DNA of 64,000 nt from Verrucomicrobiota bacterium (GCA_018240025.1 JAFEGM010000032.1:5618-69617); one strand, 5' to 3'. Positions 33,119-43,179 are shown, numbered from the stretch's first letter. Made by a program: numbers and translations. The notes: generated by a model from the letters alone, not told the origin.

Positions 33119-34429
33119 ATGAATGCCTCCCTCGTTCTCCTTCTGCTCGGCGTGGGCCTCGGCGCCTGCGCCAACGTCTGTCCGGCTCAGACCATGTTTC
33201 GCGGCGGGCCGACCCATCCGGGCACGGTCGCCGTCAGCGCTCCCCGCCAGTTCACGCGCGTGAAGTGGAAGTTTGCCACGGGCGATCGTCTGGTGGGCTC
33301 GCCGGTCCTGAGCGACGGCGTCCTCTACTTCGGCAGCGACGACCATCACCTCTACGCCATCGAGGCCGAGACCGGCCGCCAGCTTTGGAGATTCGCCACG
33401 CGGGGACCCGTGCCCAGCACGCCGGCGGTGGCGGACGGGCTCGTCTTCGCGCCCAGCTACGACGGCGGGTTCTACGCGCTCGATGCTCGCGACGGCTCCC
33501 TGCGCTGGAAGTTCGCCACCGGGGGCGAGCGCCGTTTCGAGGCGCGCGGCCTGCACGGGCAGCAACCGCGCACGCAAACTTATGCGGACGTCTTCGATGT
33601 GTTTCTGTCCAGCCCGGCGGTCGCGGGCGGCACCGTCTACTTCGGGAGCGGCGACACCCACGTCTACGCTCTCGACGCGGCCAGCGGCAGACTGCGCTGG
33701 AAATTCAAGACCGACGACGTGGTGCACGCCTCGCCGGCCGTGGCCGACGGCGTCGTGTACATTGGCAGCTGGGACAGCCGCTTCTACGCGTTGGACGCGG
33801 CCACCGGCGCTGAAAAATGGCGCTTCCAGGCCGGTCGCGACGACCTCCTCCACAATCAGGTGGGATTCCAGTCCTCCCCGGCGGTGGCGGACGGAGTCGT
33901 CTATACGGGCTGCCGCGATGCCCATCTCTACGCTCTCGAAGCGGCCAGCGGCCGCGAGCTCTGGAGGTTCAACAACGAAGGCAGCTGGGTCATCTCCTCG
34001 CCCGCGGTGGCGCATGGCCGGGTGTATTTTGGGACCTCCGACTCGGCCCTCTTTCACGTGGTCGATGCAGGCACCGGCAAGTCGCTGGTGAAGCAGAAAT
34101 CGAAGTCCTTCATGTTCTCGTCGCCCGTGGTGGCCGGGGACGTGGTGTTGATCGGTGTGCTCAACGGCACCCTCGAGGCGAGGGATCTCTCCACGGGCGA
34201 ACTGCTTTGGACCTTTCAGAGCCCGGCCGCGCGCGAGAATCCCTATTGGGCCCTGACGTCGGAGGGACGGTTGAACGGACCGATGATCTTCCAAGGCAGC
34301 TGGCGGGAGGCGACCACGCTGGGCTTTGACCGGCAGGTCAGCGTCGGGTCGATCTTCGCGACTCCGCTGGTGGCCAAGGGCGTCGTGTATGTGGCCAGCG
34401 CCGACGGCCATCTTTACGCGTTGGAATAG
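33119..34429 (+). CDS. PQQ-like beta-propeller lipoprotein (BamB-like fold)
   Basis: 436 residues. The signal peptide ends in a lipobox (VGLGAC), so it is probably lipid-anchored. At least seven propeller repeats with the pattern W-F-T-G / YALD / G-x-V-Y-F-G-S are visible, such as WKFATGDRLVGSPVLSDGVL and VYFGSGDTHVYALDAASGRL. Proteins of this fold act as scaffolds (BamB) or as quinoprotein-like domains; no catalytic signature is seen. Nothing in the neighbourhood points to beta-barrel assembly. Confidence 0.85.
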   Translation: MNASLVLLLLGVGLGACANVCPAQTMFRGGPTHPGTVAVSAPRQFTRVKWKFATGDRLVGSPVLSDGVLYFGSDDHHLYAIEAETGRQLWRFATRGPVPSTPAVADGLVFAPSYDGGFYALDARDGSLRWKFATGGERRFEARGLHGQQPRTQTYADVFDVFLSSPAVAGGTVYFGSGDTHVYALDAASGRLRWKFKTDDVVHASPAVADGVVYIGSWDSRFYALDAATGAEKWRFQAGRDDLLHNQVGFQSSPAVADGVVYTGCRDAHLYALEAASGRELWRFNNEGSWVISSPAVAHGRVYFGTSDSALFHVVDAGTGKSLVKQKSKSFMFSSPVVAGDVVLIGVLNGTLEARDLSTGELLWTFQSPAARENPYWALTSEGRLNGPMIFQGSWREATTLGFDRQVSVGSIFATPLVAKGVVYVASADGHLYALE

Positions 34430-34612
34430 GCTGACTACACGGTCGGTCGAAGGCGCGATTTCCGGCTGCCGGGCTTGGCGACGCCGCCGCCCCCCGGTAG
34501 CCTGCGCCCCAATGTCACCCCGGCGCGCGCCAAGTGCCTCCCGAGCGACCGTCTCGCCTGGGCTTCTGCGCGCACGGGTCATGGAACCCGGTTGTCCGCG
34601 CCTTCCGCTTTC

Positions 34613-36832
34613 GTGAGCTTCCGCCTCAAGCTCTTCGCCGCGATCATGTTCGCCGTTTTGACGGTGGCGACGCTCACCTTGTATCTGGCGGATCGGAACG
34701 CGACCGAAGAAGTCAGGCGCAATGCCGACCGGCAGTTCCGCGACGCGTTCACCGCGCTGCGCGAGCCGCGCAAAGTCCGGCAGATGCTGCTGGCCGACCG
34801 CTGTCGGAATCTGGCCAAATCCGTCCGCATTCGAGCCGCACTGGAGGAGTCGAGCGCCGAGGATGTCTACGCCAGCGCGACGGCGGAAATGCGCGGGGTG
34901 CTGGCTGGGCAGCCAGGTGGCGAACATCCCGGGCGTTCGCTGCAGGCCAAGTTTTTTCGCTTTCTCGATGCCCGCGGCGCCGTGCTGTCCCCTCCGCCGG
35001 ACGGGCCGGCTGTGGGCTTCCTGGGGGAGAACGAGCGCAGATTGGGTGGGCGCGGTGCGCCGGAGCGGCAGGAGATCGGCTACCTCGTGCTGCCGGACGA
35101 GTTCGGTCGCGGGCAGGTCTGCGAGGTCATCGCCACCCCGATCGTCGCCGGCGAGCCCCAGAAACTCATCGGGGCGATCGTCCTTGGCTTCACGCCGCTC
35201 GGTCTGGCCCGCGAAGTCCAGGTGGAGGGACTGAGCGCGGGTCTCTGGGTCAACGACGAGTTGCTGCTCCCCACGCTCGGTGTGGAGGCGCGCGGCGAAC
35301 TGGCCGGGCTGATGCGCCGTCTGGCGCCCACGGAGGCGCCGGAGCACGGACTCGGGGTCAGCCTGGCCGACGAACGCTATCTGCTGCGCTGGCAGCAGCT
35401 CAACCCGGCTTCGACGTTCCCTCCCGCGTACGAAGTCTGCGTCTTTCCGCTGGCCGCCTCCCTGGCGCGCCAACAGCAGTTCCGCTGGCAGATCCTCAGC
35501 GCGGCCGCGGCACTCTTGGTGATCGGCCTGGTCGCGAGCCATCTCGTCGCCTCGCGGCTCTCCGCCCCGATCGAGAAGATGGCGGTGGATTCGGCCGAGC
35601 ATCAGGCGCAGCGGGCTCGGGCGGAATCCGAGCTCGAGCGGGCCAATGCGGAACTGGTGGCCCGCAACGCTGAGCTGCAGCGCGCGCTGGCGGACTTGAA
35701 GGCCACGCAGACCAAGGTCATTCAGCAGGAGCGGCTCAGCGCACTTGGGCAGATGGCCAGCGGCATCGCTCACGATTTCAACAACGCGCTCGTGCCGATC
35801 CTGGGCTACGCGCAATTGCTCCAACTCACGCCGCAGCTGATGGCCAACGAGCAGCGTTCGCGGGAGTATCTCTCGCTGATCGAGACCGCGGCCAGCGACG
35901 CCGCCAGCGTGGTGCGGCGGCTGCAGCAGTTCTACCGGCCACGCGAGGACCGCGAGGCGCTGGCAGCGGTCGATTTGAATCGCGTGGTCGAGCAGGCAGT
36001 CCGACTCACCCAGCCGCGCTGGAAGAGTCAGGCCCAAGGTGCCGGCACCACCATCGAGGTGACGACGGAACTGGGCGTGGTTCCGGTAGTGGCCGGTCAG
36101 GAGGCGGCGCTGCGCGAGGCGCTGACCAATCTGATCTTCAACGCAGTCGATGCGCTGCCGCGGGGCGGCGCGATCACGGTGCGCACCCGGCAGATGGGCG
36201 AATCAGCACGGTTGAGTGTGTCCGATAACGGCACGGGCATGACCGAGGCGGTCAAGCTGCGCTGCCTGGAGCCCTTCTTCTCCACCAAGGGGCAGCGCGG
36301 CAACGGTCTTGGTCTGGCGATGGTCTTCGGCATCGTGCAGCGCCACGGCGGGTCGCTCGAATTGGAGAGTGAACTGGGGCAGGGCACGACTATCACCCTG
36401 GTGCTGCCGCTGCATCCGAGCCCTCCGGTCGGCGCGTCGGATTCCACTGGCGGCGCCGAGGCCAGGTCGCTGCGCGTGCTCGTGATCGAGGACGAAGCCA
36501 TGGTGCGAGATCTCCTGGTGCAGGCCCTCGAGGTCGAGGGGCACCGGGTGACGGGCGCGGAGAACGGCGAGGAAGGCATGCGCAAATTCCTGGCCGAGGC
36601 CTTCGATCTCGTGATCACCGACATGGCCATGCCTGGCATGAGCGGAGAACAGGTTGCGGCCTTGGTGAAGCAGCGCGAGTCGCAGACGCCGGTGATTCTG
36701 CTGACCGGCTTCGCGGAGTTCCTCGAACGGAAGAGCGTGCCCTCGGTCGATGTCGTGCTCTCGAAGCCGGTGGACATGCTCGGCCTGCGCAAGGCCGTCG
36801 GGAAAGCGCTCGGGGCGGCGCGGTCGGCCTGA
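34613..36832 (+). CDS. Hybrid sensor histidine kinase with C-terminal receiver
   Basis: 739 residues from a GTG start. TM1 ([21 protein letters not shown], written in part) and TM2 near 295-318 enclose a periplasmic sensing domain of about 270 residues. A coiled coil leads to the HisKA domain with [11 protein letters not shown] (His about 386), HATPase with [16 protein letters not shown] and [11 protein letters not shown], and a receiver at about 621-735 with IEDE, TDMAMPG (phospho-Asp), LTGF and LSKP. This is the class of kinases with H-DFNN phospho-boxes. The signal is unknown. The longer ATG frame to 34475 adds a Pro-rich unlikely N-terminus, so the GTG directly before SFRLKLF is preferred. 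Confidence 0.9.
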   Translation: MSFRLKLFAAIMFAVLTVATLTLYLADRNATEEVRRNADRQFRDAFTALREPRKVRQMLLADRCRNLAKSVRIRAALEESSAEDVYASATAEMRGVLAGQPGGEHPGRSLQAKFFRFLDARGAVLSPPPDGPAVGFLGENERRLGGRGAPERQEIGYLVLPDEFGRGQVCEVIATPIVAGEPQKLIGAIVLGFTPLGLAREVQVEGLSAGLWVNDELLLPTLGVEARGELAGLMRRLAPTEAPEHGLGVSLADERYLLRWQQLNPASTFPPAYEVCVFPLAASLARQQQFRWQILSAAAALLVIGLVASHLVASRLSAPIEKMAVDSAEHQAQRARAESELERANAELVARNAELQRALADLKATQTKVIQQERLSALGQMASGIAHDFNNALVPILGYAQLLQLTPQLMANEQRSREYLSLIETAASDAASVVRRLQQFYRPREDREALAAVDLNRVVEQAVRLTQPRWKSQAQGAGTTIEVTTELGVVPVVAGQEAALREALTNLIFNAVDALPRGGAITVRTRQMGESARLSVSDNGTGMTEAVKLRCLEPFFSTKGQRGNGLGLAMVFGIVQRHGGSLELESELGQGTTITLVLPLHPSPPVGASDSTGGAEARSLRVLVIEDEAMVRDLLVQALEVEGHRVTGAENGEEGMRKFLAEAFDLVITDMAMPGMSGEQVAALVKQRESQTPVILLTGFAEFLERKSVPSVDVVLSKPVDMLGLRKAVGKALGAARSA

Positions 36833-36917
36833 GAAGGCTGCTCGCCGCAGTCGTGCGGGCAGGTCGCCCGCGTGTCACGCCGGGTGCAGCCCGCCTAGGG
36901 CGTGCGAGCGTCCGGGT

Positions 36918-37913
36918 ATGATTCCGATCTCGGTGCTCGATCTCGCGCCCATCAACGAGGGCAGCGATGCCGCCCAGTCGTTCCGCCACTCGCTCGAACT
37001 GGCGCAGCATGCGGAACGGTGGGGCTACCGGCGCTACTGGGTGGCTGAGCATCACAACATGCCCGGGATCGCGAGCGCGGCCACTGCGGTGGTCATCGGC
37101 CACCTCGCGGGCGGCACGAAGACGATCCGCGTCGGCTCGGGCGGGATCATGCTGCCGAATCACGCGCCGCTGACCGTGGCCGAGCAGTTCGGCACGCTGG
37201 CCTCGCTCTATCCCGGCCGCATCGACCTCGGGCTCGGACGCGCACCCGGAACCGATCAGCCGACCGCTCGCGCCTTGCGACGCGGACTGGCCGGAGGCGG
37301 GGAGGGGTTTCCGCAGGACGTGATCGAACTGCAGGGATATTTCCGCCAGCCGCGCCCCGGCCAGGTGCGGGCGGTGCCCGGCGCGGGACTGGAGGTGCCG
37401 CTCTACATCCTCGGTTCGAGCGACTTCGGCGCGCGCCTGGCGGCCGAATTGGGGCTGCCCTACGCCTTTGCCTCGCATTTCGCGCCGGAGGCGCTGCACC
37501 CGGCGCTGACCATCTATCGCCGGCATTTCCGACCTTCGGAGCAGCTCGCACGGCCGCACGCCATGGTGGCCGTCAATCTGTTTGCGGCCGACTCCGACGC
37601 CGAGGGGCGGCGCCTCTTTACCTCTCTCCAACAGGCTTTTCTCAATCTCGTGCGCGGCCGGCCCGGTCAGTTGCCACCGCCGGTCGAGAGCATGGACGGC
37701 TTGTGGAGCGAGCTCGAGGCGGCCCACGGCGAAAGCCGCACGCGCTACGCGGCGGTCGGATCGCCCGAAACGGTCCGTCGGCGGCTGCAGGAGATCGTGG
37801 ACGAAACCGCGGCGGATGAACTCATCCTGACCGCGATGATCTACGACCAGCCGGCGCGGCTGCACTCCTTCGAACTCGGGGCCGAGATCGGCCGCACGCT
37901 GCGACGGAACTGA
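36918..37913 (+). CDS. Luciferase-like flavin-dependent oxidoreductase
   Basis: 331 residues, bacterial-luciferase TIM-barrel family (YhbW-like group). [20 protein letters not shown] at the N-terminus, [36 protein letters not shown] and [14 protein letters not shown] are group signatures. It is expected to use FMN (or F420) and is cytoplasmic; the substrate is unknown. It lies 85 bp after the hybrid kinase on the same strand, probably its own transcription unit. Confidence 0.92.
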   Translation: MIPISVLDLAPINEGSDAAQSFRHSLELAQHAERWGYRRYWVAEHHNMPGIASAATAVVIGHLAGGTKTIRVGSGGIMLPNHAPLTVAEQFGTLASLYPGRIDLGLGRAPGTDQPTARALRRGLAGGGEGFPQDVIELQGYFRQPRPGQVRAVPGAGLEVPLYILGSSDFGARLAAELGLPYAFASHFAPEALHPALTIYRRHFRPSEQLARPHAMVAVNLFAADSDAEGRRLFTSLQQAFLNLVRGRPGQLPPPVESMDGLWSELEAAHGESRTRYAAVGSPETVRRRLQEIVDETAADELILTAMIYDQPARLHSFELGAEIGRTLRRN

Positions 37914-37957
37914 GCGCAGCCGTTTGCATCGCGGGGGCCGCCGTCCCAGGATGCCGC

Positions 37958-38452
37958 GTGCGTCGCGCCCTCGCCCTGCTCTCGCTGCTGTTCGTCGGTT
38001 CCCTCGCCGCGGCCGACGACTGGCCCGGCGCGACCTTCACCACGGTGCGCGCGTACTATTACAATGCTGCCTCGGAGCACGATCGACGACTCATCGACCA
38101 GGCGGGAAAGTTCGACGCCACGGCTGTGCAGCCGGGCGTCGAGTTGAACGCCGCGCAGACGGCCCGGCTGCTCGCGCTCGTTCGCCGCGGCGCGCCGCCG
38201 CAGCCGGTGACGTCGTGCTATGTGCCACATCACGGCTTCGTCTTCACCAACGCGCTCGGCCGGCGGGTGGCGGTCTTCGAGTTTTGCCTCGAGTGCCTGA
38301 AGGCGACGCCGATGCCGAACACGGTCGGCCCGTTCTTCGACTATCCGGCGCTGGCAGAGCTCCTGCACGAACTCAAGCTGCCTATCGGCCCGAAGTTCAA
38401 GAACCCCGCCGCCTATCGGCGGTTTCACGCGCGCCGGGCGAAGAGCGGCTGA
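37958..38452 (+). CDS. Exported protein, 164 aa
   Basis: GTG start; signal peptide MRRALALLSLLFVGSLAAA. The mature protein has TTVRAYYYNA near its start, a CYVPHHGFVF segment and FEFCLECLKATPMPN with a C-x-x-C pair, which could bind metal or form a disulfide. No family name recognised. It ends at the base before the stop of the convergent HxlR gene. Confidence 0.65.
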   Translation: MRRALALLSLLFVGSLAAADDWPGATFTTVRAYYYNAASEHDRRLIDQAGKFDATAVQPGVELNAAQTARLLALVRRGAPPQPVTSCYVPHHGFVFTNALGRRVAVFEFCLECLKATPMPNTVGPFFDYPALAELLHELKLPIGPKFKNPAAYRRFHARRAKSG

Positions 38453-38968
38453 TCAGGCGCGAGACGACGCCTTGCGCGCCGTTCGGCGGGGCCGCGCCCT
38501 CAAGGCGCCAGGCCCGGGCGTGGCGTAGGTCTCGCGGGCAGTCAGCGGACCGTGCCCGTGCGTGCAGCGGATTTCAGCCCGCACCGGCGCATCGCAGCCG
38601 AGGTGCCGGACGATGAGCGGCGGCCGCTCCGGCGCGCCTACCCAGCGGTCGCCCCACTGCAGCAGCGCGATCAGGATGGGCGCCAGTTCGCGGCCTTTGT
38701 CCGTCAGCCGATACTCCAGTCGCTCGCGCTGGCCGGCCTCGCGATAGGGCAGGGGCACGAGCACTCCGGCCTCGACCAGGCGCTGCAGGCGCAGGGTGAG
38801 CAGATTGCGCGCGCAGCCAATGGCCTGCCGGAACTCCTCGAATCGCCGCAGCCCCAGAAAGGCCTCGCGCACGACCTGCAGCGTCCATTTCTCCCCCAGC
38901 AGCGCAAGCGCTCCGGTCAGCGAGCAATTGGCCGCGCTGTAGTCGAGTCGATGGAGGGACTTGGCCAT
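38453..38968 (-). CDS. HxlR-family winged-helix regulator
   Basis: 171 residues. The HxlR signature CSLTGALALLGEKWTLQVVRE and RFEEFRQAIGCARNLLTLRL, then LVEAGVLVPLPY and YRLTDKGREL, are clear. The leading Cys (YSAANCS) is the conserved Cys of the family, which can sense reactive electrophiles. The C-terminal 50 residues extend beyond the usual domain with EIRCTHGHGP. It is divergent from an alpha/beta hydrolase, its likely target, with a palindrome between them. Confidence 0.9.
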   Translation of the reverse strand: MAKSLHRLDYSAANCSLTGALALLGEKWTLQVVREAFLGLRRFEEFRQAIGCARNLLTLRLQRLVEAGVLVPLPYREAGQRERLEYRLTDKGRELAPILIALLQWGDRWVGAPERPPLIVRHLGCDAPVRAEIRCTHGHGPLTARETYATPGPGALRARPRRTARKASSRA

Positions 38969-38986
38969 GATGCAGAATAAATTCTG

Positions 38987-39003
38987 AGTTGCGAATCGCA
39001 ACT
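38987..39003. promoter_or_regulatory. Palindrome in the HxlR/hydrolase intergenic region
   Basis: AGTTGCGA-A-TCGCAACT, perfect 8-bp arms, 18 bp upstream of the regulator start. A half-site (TTGCAACT) lies at 39027-39034, just before the hydrolase start. This is a good HxlR operator candidate. Confidence 0.55.
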
Positions 39004-39038
39004 TATCGCCCAGGCTGAGTTCCCATTTGCAACTCAGC

Positions 39039-39881
39039 ATGTCCACTCCCGCTTCGCCCGCTTCCCTTCCGTTGCCCGCCTGGCAGCGGCGCGCCTTCGA
39101 TCTGCTGAAGAAGCCGTTCTTCGGGCGCTTCCAAAGGCCCTGGCGCTTTCCCGATGGGCATCGGCCGGAGGACTACGAGCGTTTCGAGACGCGCAATCCG
39201 CACGGCGGTCGGCTGCAGGGTCTGCTGCGGCTCGCCGAAGGTCCGGCGCGCGGGGTGCTGCTGCTGGCGCATCCGATGGGCTTCGCGGCCAAGGGCTTCT
39301 TCGTGAAATACGGCCATGTCGACCTCTTCCGCGGCGCCGGGTATCATTGCGTGAGCTTCGATTTCAACGGCTTCGGCGAGAGCGAATCGACCTCCTTCGA
39401 GTATCCGCTCGACCTGCTGGCTGTGGCACATTGGGCGCGGGCCCGCTTCCCTGCGCTGCCGCTGGCGGCGGTCGGCGCGTCCTTCGGGGCGATGCGCGCC
39501 ATCGAGGCCGCGGCGGACCCAGGATGTCCGTTCGACGTCGTGGTGGCCGAGGCGGCGGCTGCTTCGCTGCCGGAATTCTGGCGGCGCTATCCGGTGCCCT
39601 ATGCGGTCCTGCGGGCCATGCAGGTGGTGCATCCGCGTGGCGAGCGTCGGCTGCGCCCGGAGGCGCAGATCAGACAATACGCCCCCGGGCGTCGGCTGCT
39701 GCTCATCCACAGTCGAACGGACGAGCTCACTCCGCCCACTCAGGGCGACAAACTCCAGGCGGCCGCGCCCGACCACGTGCGGGTGGAGCGGCTGGTGGTG
39801 GATCGCGCCGAGCACACGCATGTCTTTCGCGATGCCCCGGCGGAGTATTCGCGCACTGTGCTGTCGTTTCTGGAGCGTTGA
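39039..39881 (+). CDS. Alpha/beta hydrolase
   Basis: 280 residues from MSTPASPASLPLP. Nucleophile elbow GASFG, acid in SRTDEL and His in AEHTHVF give the triad. LLLAHPMGFAAKGFF supplies the oxyanion strand-turn. No signal peptide. It is divergent from the HxlR regulator and probably controlled by it. The substrate is unknown; detoxification is a guess based on the regulator type. Confidence 0.88.
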   Translation: MSTPASPASLPLPAWQRRAFDLLKKPFFGRFQRPWRFPDGHRPEDYERFETRNPHGGRLQGLLRLAEGPARGVLLLAHPMGFAAKGFFVKYGHVDLFRGAGYHCVSFDFNGFGESESTSFEYPLDLLAVAHWARARFPALPLAAVGASFGAMRAIEAAADPGCPFDVVVAEAAAASLPEFWRRYPVPYAVLRAMQVVHPRGERRLRPEAQIRQYAPGRRLLLIHSRTDELTPPTQGDKLQAAAPDHVRVERLVVDRAEHTHVFRDAPAEYSRTVLSFLER

Positions 39882-39972
39882 CGAGCACCGCAGCTAAGGG
39901 GTGCCCGCGAAGGAGGGCTGCGATCCGCCCGCGAGCTAGACGGATCGTGGCCGCGGCGGCGTTCCTCCGTCG

Positions 39973-41013
39973 ATGCGACCATCTCCTCTGCCCCGCTGGC
40001 TCGGCCGGATTGCCCTATTCCTCCTCGCTTCCGCCTTGTCGGCCCAAGCGCCACCGACCGAGGCCGATCTCGCCGTCAAACCGCTTGGCGCCGAGGAGCG
40101 TCGCCAGGTCATCACCGAACTCGCACGCGAATTGGAGGCGCGGTTCGTCTTTCCGGAGGTAGCCAGGGCCTACGCGGAGATGCTCCGCCGGAAGCTGACG
40201 GAGGGCACCTACGAACGGCTGACGGACCCGCGCGAGTTTGCCCGGCAGCTGACCGACGACCTGCAGGCGGTCTCGCCGGATCGTCACCTCCGCGTGAGCG
40301 TCGGCGACGGCGTGCCGCCCGGAATGCGGCGAGGCCCGGGCGCGCCCGCCGGGGCGGGGTTGGAGGAGGCGCGCATGCTCGGGCGGGTGGCCTATCTGCG
40401 CTTCAATCTCTTCCCGGACAGCGAGGAAGTCGCCGCGCGGGCCCGGCAGTTCCTGCTCGATCACGCCGACGCCACGGCGGTCATCCTCGATTCGCGCACG
40501 AACCGCGGCGGGACGGCGCGCGTCATGGATGCCATCCTGCCGCTGCTCTACGCCGAGCAGCGCGAGTTGGTTCGCATGGATACGCGCGCCGCGGCCGCCG
40601 CCGGCGCGCCGCCGATGGATGCTCCCAGCATGGTCCTGCGGCCCTCGCCGCCGGAGATCGTGCGGCGCGATCACGTGGTCATTCCCGACCAGCAGGAGCG
40701 GCGCCTGCAGAAGGTGCCGGTCTTCTATCTCACCTCGAAGCGCACCGGCTCGGCAGCCGAGCATCTCGCGCTCGCCTTCAAGCGCACCGGCCGGGCCACG
40801 CTCATCGGCGAAACGACCGGTGGCGCCGGGCACTACGGCGGCGTCACGCGGCTGGGGGAACGCTTTGCTGTCTTCATCCCCATCGGCCGCACCTATTACG
40901 TCGACACGAACCGTGGCTGGGAAGGGACCGGCGTGGTGCCCGATGTCGCAGTGCCGGCCGAGCAGGCACTCGAAGAGGCGCTCCGCCGCGCCGGAGCCGC
41001 CGCCGCCCCGTGA
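39973..41013 (+). CDS. S41-family (tail-specific) peptidase
   Basis: 346 residues with signal peptide MRPSPLPRWLGRIALFLLAS. The N-terminal helical S41 domain (VITELARELEARFVFPEVA) is followed by the peptidase core with AVILDSRTNRGGTARVMD, LTSKRTGSAAEHLAL (catalytic Ser in TGSAAE) and IGETTGGAGHYGG. There is no PDZ domain, the short tricorn/IRBP-like type. Periplasmic. It starts 92 bp after the hydrolase. Confidence 0.9.
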   Translation: MRPSPLPRWLGRIALFLLASALSAQAPPTEADLAVKPLGAEERRQVITELARELEARFVFPEVARAYAEMLRRKLTEGTYERLTDPREFARQLTDDLQAVSPDRHLRVSVGDGVPPGMRRGPGAPAGAGLEEARMLGRVAYLRFNLFPDSEEVAARARQFLLDHADATAVILDSRTNRGGTARVMDAILPLLYAEQRELVRMDTRAAAAAGAPPMDAPSMVLRPSPPEIVRRDHVVIPDQQERRLQKVPVFYLTSKRTGSAAEHLALAFKRTGRATLIGETTGGAGHYGGVTRLGERFAVFIPIGRTYYVDTNRGWEGTGVVPDVAVPAEQALEEALRRAGAAAAP

Positions 41014-41071
41014 CGCGCCGTCGGGCGAATCGGCTTGGGTTCCAGCCCGGCTCCGGGCAGGCTCGGGTCCG

Positions 41072-41806
41072 ATGAAACTCCCGGCGCTTGGCGCATCCGC
41101 CAGCCTTCTCCTTCTGCCAGCGGCCTTCGCCGCATCCAGTCCCACCGCCACGCCCCGGCCCACCCCGGTCCCGACTGCGCGACCGACACCGCAGCCCACG
41201 GCGCGGCCGACTCCCGCACCGACCGCCCGGCCGACGCCGGTGCCGACGCCGCGTCCCACCGTCGTGCCCACCGCGATTCCGACGGCCCGCCCGACGCCCC
41301 AGCCGACGCCGACGCGGGCCCCAACCGCGACGCCGCGCCCGACGGCGACTCCGCAGGCCACGCCGTCGCGAACGCCCACTCCGACGCCCTCGCCGACCAC
41401 CGTCTTCTTCAACGGAGGCCCGCGGGAGCTGGATCGGATCACCGAGCGCGATGCCAGCGGGCGCACGCTCGGGTCGGTCGACCGCCGCGGTGAGACCGCC
41501 ACCCGACGCGATGCCAGCGGGCGGGTTGTGAGCGTGGCCACGGACAGCAGCGACGGCCGCCAGACCACAGTGCGTGACGCCAGCGGGCGCCTCGTCGGCA
41601 CGGTCGAGCGCTCGGCCGATCTCCGCAGTGAAACGGCCCGCGACGCCAGCGGTCGCCTGCAATACACTGCGACCACAGATTCGACCGGCGTCACGACCTA
41701 CCGCGACGCCAGCGGCCGGATGATCGGAACCCGCACCCGCTCGTCCAGCGGCGACTACACCTATCGGGACGCGAGCGGCCGCCTGACCGGGCCCGACTTC
41801 CGCTAA
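41072..41806 (+). CDS. Exported proline-stalk protein with DASGR repeats
   Basis: 244 residues: signal peptide MKLPALGASASLLLLPAAFA, then about 85 residues of Pro/Thr repeats (PTPxPTxRPTP), a rigid extended stalk, then six DASGR units spaced 19-24 residues apart (RDASGRTLGSV, RDASGRVVSVA, RDASGRLVGTV and so on), ending YRDASGRLTGPDFR. The units recall YD/RHS-type or similar short beta repeats. Probably envelope-exposed. The DNA repeats are coding, not CRISPR. It follows the S41 peptidase by 58 bp on the same strand. Confidence 0.75.
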   Translation: MKLPALGASASLLLLPAAFAASSPTATPRPTPVPTARPTPQPTARPTPAPTARPTPVPTPRPTVVPTAIPTARPTPQPTPTRAPTATPRPTATPQATPSRTPTPTPSPTTVFFNGGPRELDRITERDASGRTLGSVDRRGETATRRDASGRVVSVATDSSDGRQTTVRDASGRLVGTVERSADLRSETARDASGRLQYTATTDSTGVTTYRDASGRMIGTRTRSSSGDYTYRDASGRLTGPDFR

Positions 41807-41876
41807 ATGCGAGCGACTCCGGTCGTTTCGGATTGACACATCATCATATCTTGATGGATAGATGGGTTGTTTCTCC

Positions 41877-42758
41877 ATGCCCTCCATCGCGCTCGTCACC
41901 TGTGAAAAGTTCCCCTCGCTCTACGGCGGGGAACAGCTCCTCCCTCCCGCGCTCCAACGCGCCGGAATCGCCGCCCAAATCGTCGCCTGGACCGCTGCGG
42001 ACGTCGACTGGTCGAGGTTCGACGCGGTGGTCCTGCGCACCACCTGGGACTATTTCGAGCGCTACCCCGAGTTCTGCGCCTGGCTGGACCGCCTCGAAGC
42101 GATGGGCGCGCGGGTGTTCAATCCGCTCGCCACGGTGCGAGCGAACTCTGACAAAGTTTATCTCCAGACGCTGGAGCGGCTGGGGGTCGCGACCGTGCCG
42201 ACCTGCTGGGTCGCCCCGGGCACCGCGCCTGCAGAGGTCCAGCGCCAACTCGCTGACCTGATCTGGCCGGAGGTGGTCATCAAACCCTCGGTCTCAGGCG
42301 GCGCCTTTCGGACGGAACGGCTCTCGCTGGCCGATCTCCGGGCGCGATGTGAGCCCCTGGCGGAGATCCTGGTCGACTCCCATGCTCTCGTGCAGCCGTT
42401 CCTGCCGGAGATCGCCTCCGCGGGTGAATGGTCCTTCCTGTACTTCGGCGGGACCTTCAGCCACAGTGTGCTCAAGCAGGCGAAAGCGGGCGACTACCGG
42501 GTGCAGATGACCCACGGCGGCCGGCATACGCTGACGACCGCCCCTGACGAATTGCGGGCGCAGGCGGACGAAGTGCTGCGGCTCTGCCGTGGTCTGCCGG
42601 GCGGCGAGCAGGCGTGGCTCTACGCCCGGGTCGATGGCGTGTCCCTGGCTGGTCGTTTCGTCGTCGTGGAGGTTGAACTGATCGAGCCCTACCTGTTTCT
42701 CGACGAGGATCCGCCCGCGGCGGATCGCTTTGCGGCCGCGCTGCAGCGCATACTGTGA
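41877..42758 (+). CDS. ATP-grasp family ligase-like protein
   Basis: 293 residues. MPSIALVTCEKFPSLYGGEQ begins a Rossmann-like N-domain; VVIKPSVSGGAFRTERL is the ATP-binding lysine strand, LVQPFLPEIASAGEWSFLYF the second, and VVVEVELIEPYLFL the Mg-binding acidic strand. It resembles the RimK/glutathione-synthetase side of ATP-grasp enzymes (for example DcsG-like). It would join an acid to an amine at ATP cost; the substrate is unknown. A possible longer start exists at 41862. TTGACA at 41833-41838 may be a -35 element but no good -10 follows. Confidence 0.85.
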   Translation: MPSIALVTCEKFPSLYGGEQLLPPALQRAGIAAQIVAWTAADVDWSRFDAVVLRTTWDYFERYPEFCAWLDRLEAMGARVFNPLATVRANSDKVYLQTLERLGVATVPTCWVAPGTAPAEVQRQLADLIWPEVVIKPSVSGGAFRTERLSLADLRARCEPLAEILVDSHALVQPFLPEIASAGEWSFLYFGGTFSHSVLKQAKAGDYRVQMTHGGRHTLTTAPDELRAQADEVLRLCRGLPGGEQAWLYARVDGVSLAGRFVVVEVELIEPYLFLDEDPPAADRFAAALQRIL

Positions 42759-42762
42759 TGGC

Positions 42763-43179
42763 TCAATCCGGCAGGCCCCAGATCCGGGGGGAGGCCATCT
42801 CCAGGCTGTTCCCCGCGGGGTCGCGAAAGTAGATCGAGCGCCCCCCGCGCGGCCATTTCACCTCGGCCTCGATGACCACGCCGGCCTGCTCGAGACGAGC
42901 GCGCCAGGCCTCCACCTCGTCGTCGGCGATGCGGAAGCACATGTGTCCCTGGCCCGTCGTGCCGTGCATCGGAATGCCCACGCCATCGACGTGGGTGCGC
43001 ACGTTGGCCGACTGCTCGGCCACGAAGACCAGCAGGACATCGTCCCCGGCCCGGAAGAACACCTGCCGCGGCGGGCCGTCGACCAGGATGTCGAGCCCGA
43101 GCACGCGGGTGTAGAAGTCACGCGCCGCGTCGAGGTCTGCGACGTAGAGCGCCGTTTCGAGGATGCCGCGGATGTGCAT
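42763..43179 (-). CDS. VOC-family (glyoxalase-like) protein
   Basis: 138 residues. Two beta-alpha-beta-beta-beta modules: ILETALYVADLDAARDFYTR with LGLDILV, and HMCFRIADDEVEAWRARLEQ with SIYFRDPAGNSLEMASP. The last part is the usual metal-site strand with a Glu. Enzymatic role unknown. It is convergent with the ATP-grasp gene (4 bp). A longer open frame upstream has no similarity to the fold. Confidence 0.9.
   Translation of the reverse strand: MHIRGILETALYVADLDAARDFYTRVLGLDILVDGPPRQVFFRAGDDVLLVFVAEQSANVRTHVDGVGIPMHGTTGQGHMCFRIADDEVEAWRARLEQAGVVIEAEVKWPRGGRSIYFRDPAGNSLEMASPRIWGLPD

Noticed and set aside
32981-36037. 1018-codon minus-strand open frame opposite the propeller and kinase genes
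   Set aside because: No motifs, low-complexity composition; the plus strand has complete PQQ-propeller and histidine-kinase genes.
41440-41800. Regularly spaced DNA repeats, considered as a CRISPR array
   Set aside because: The repeats are in-frame DASGR codons in one gene with irregular spacing and no Cas genes nearby.
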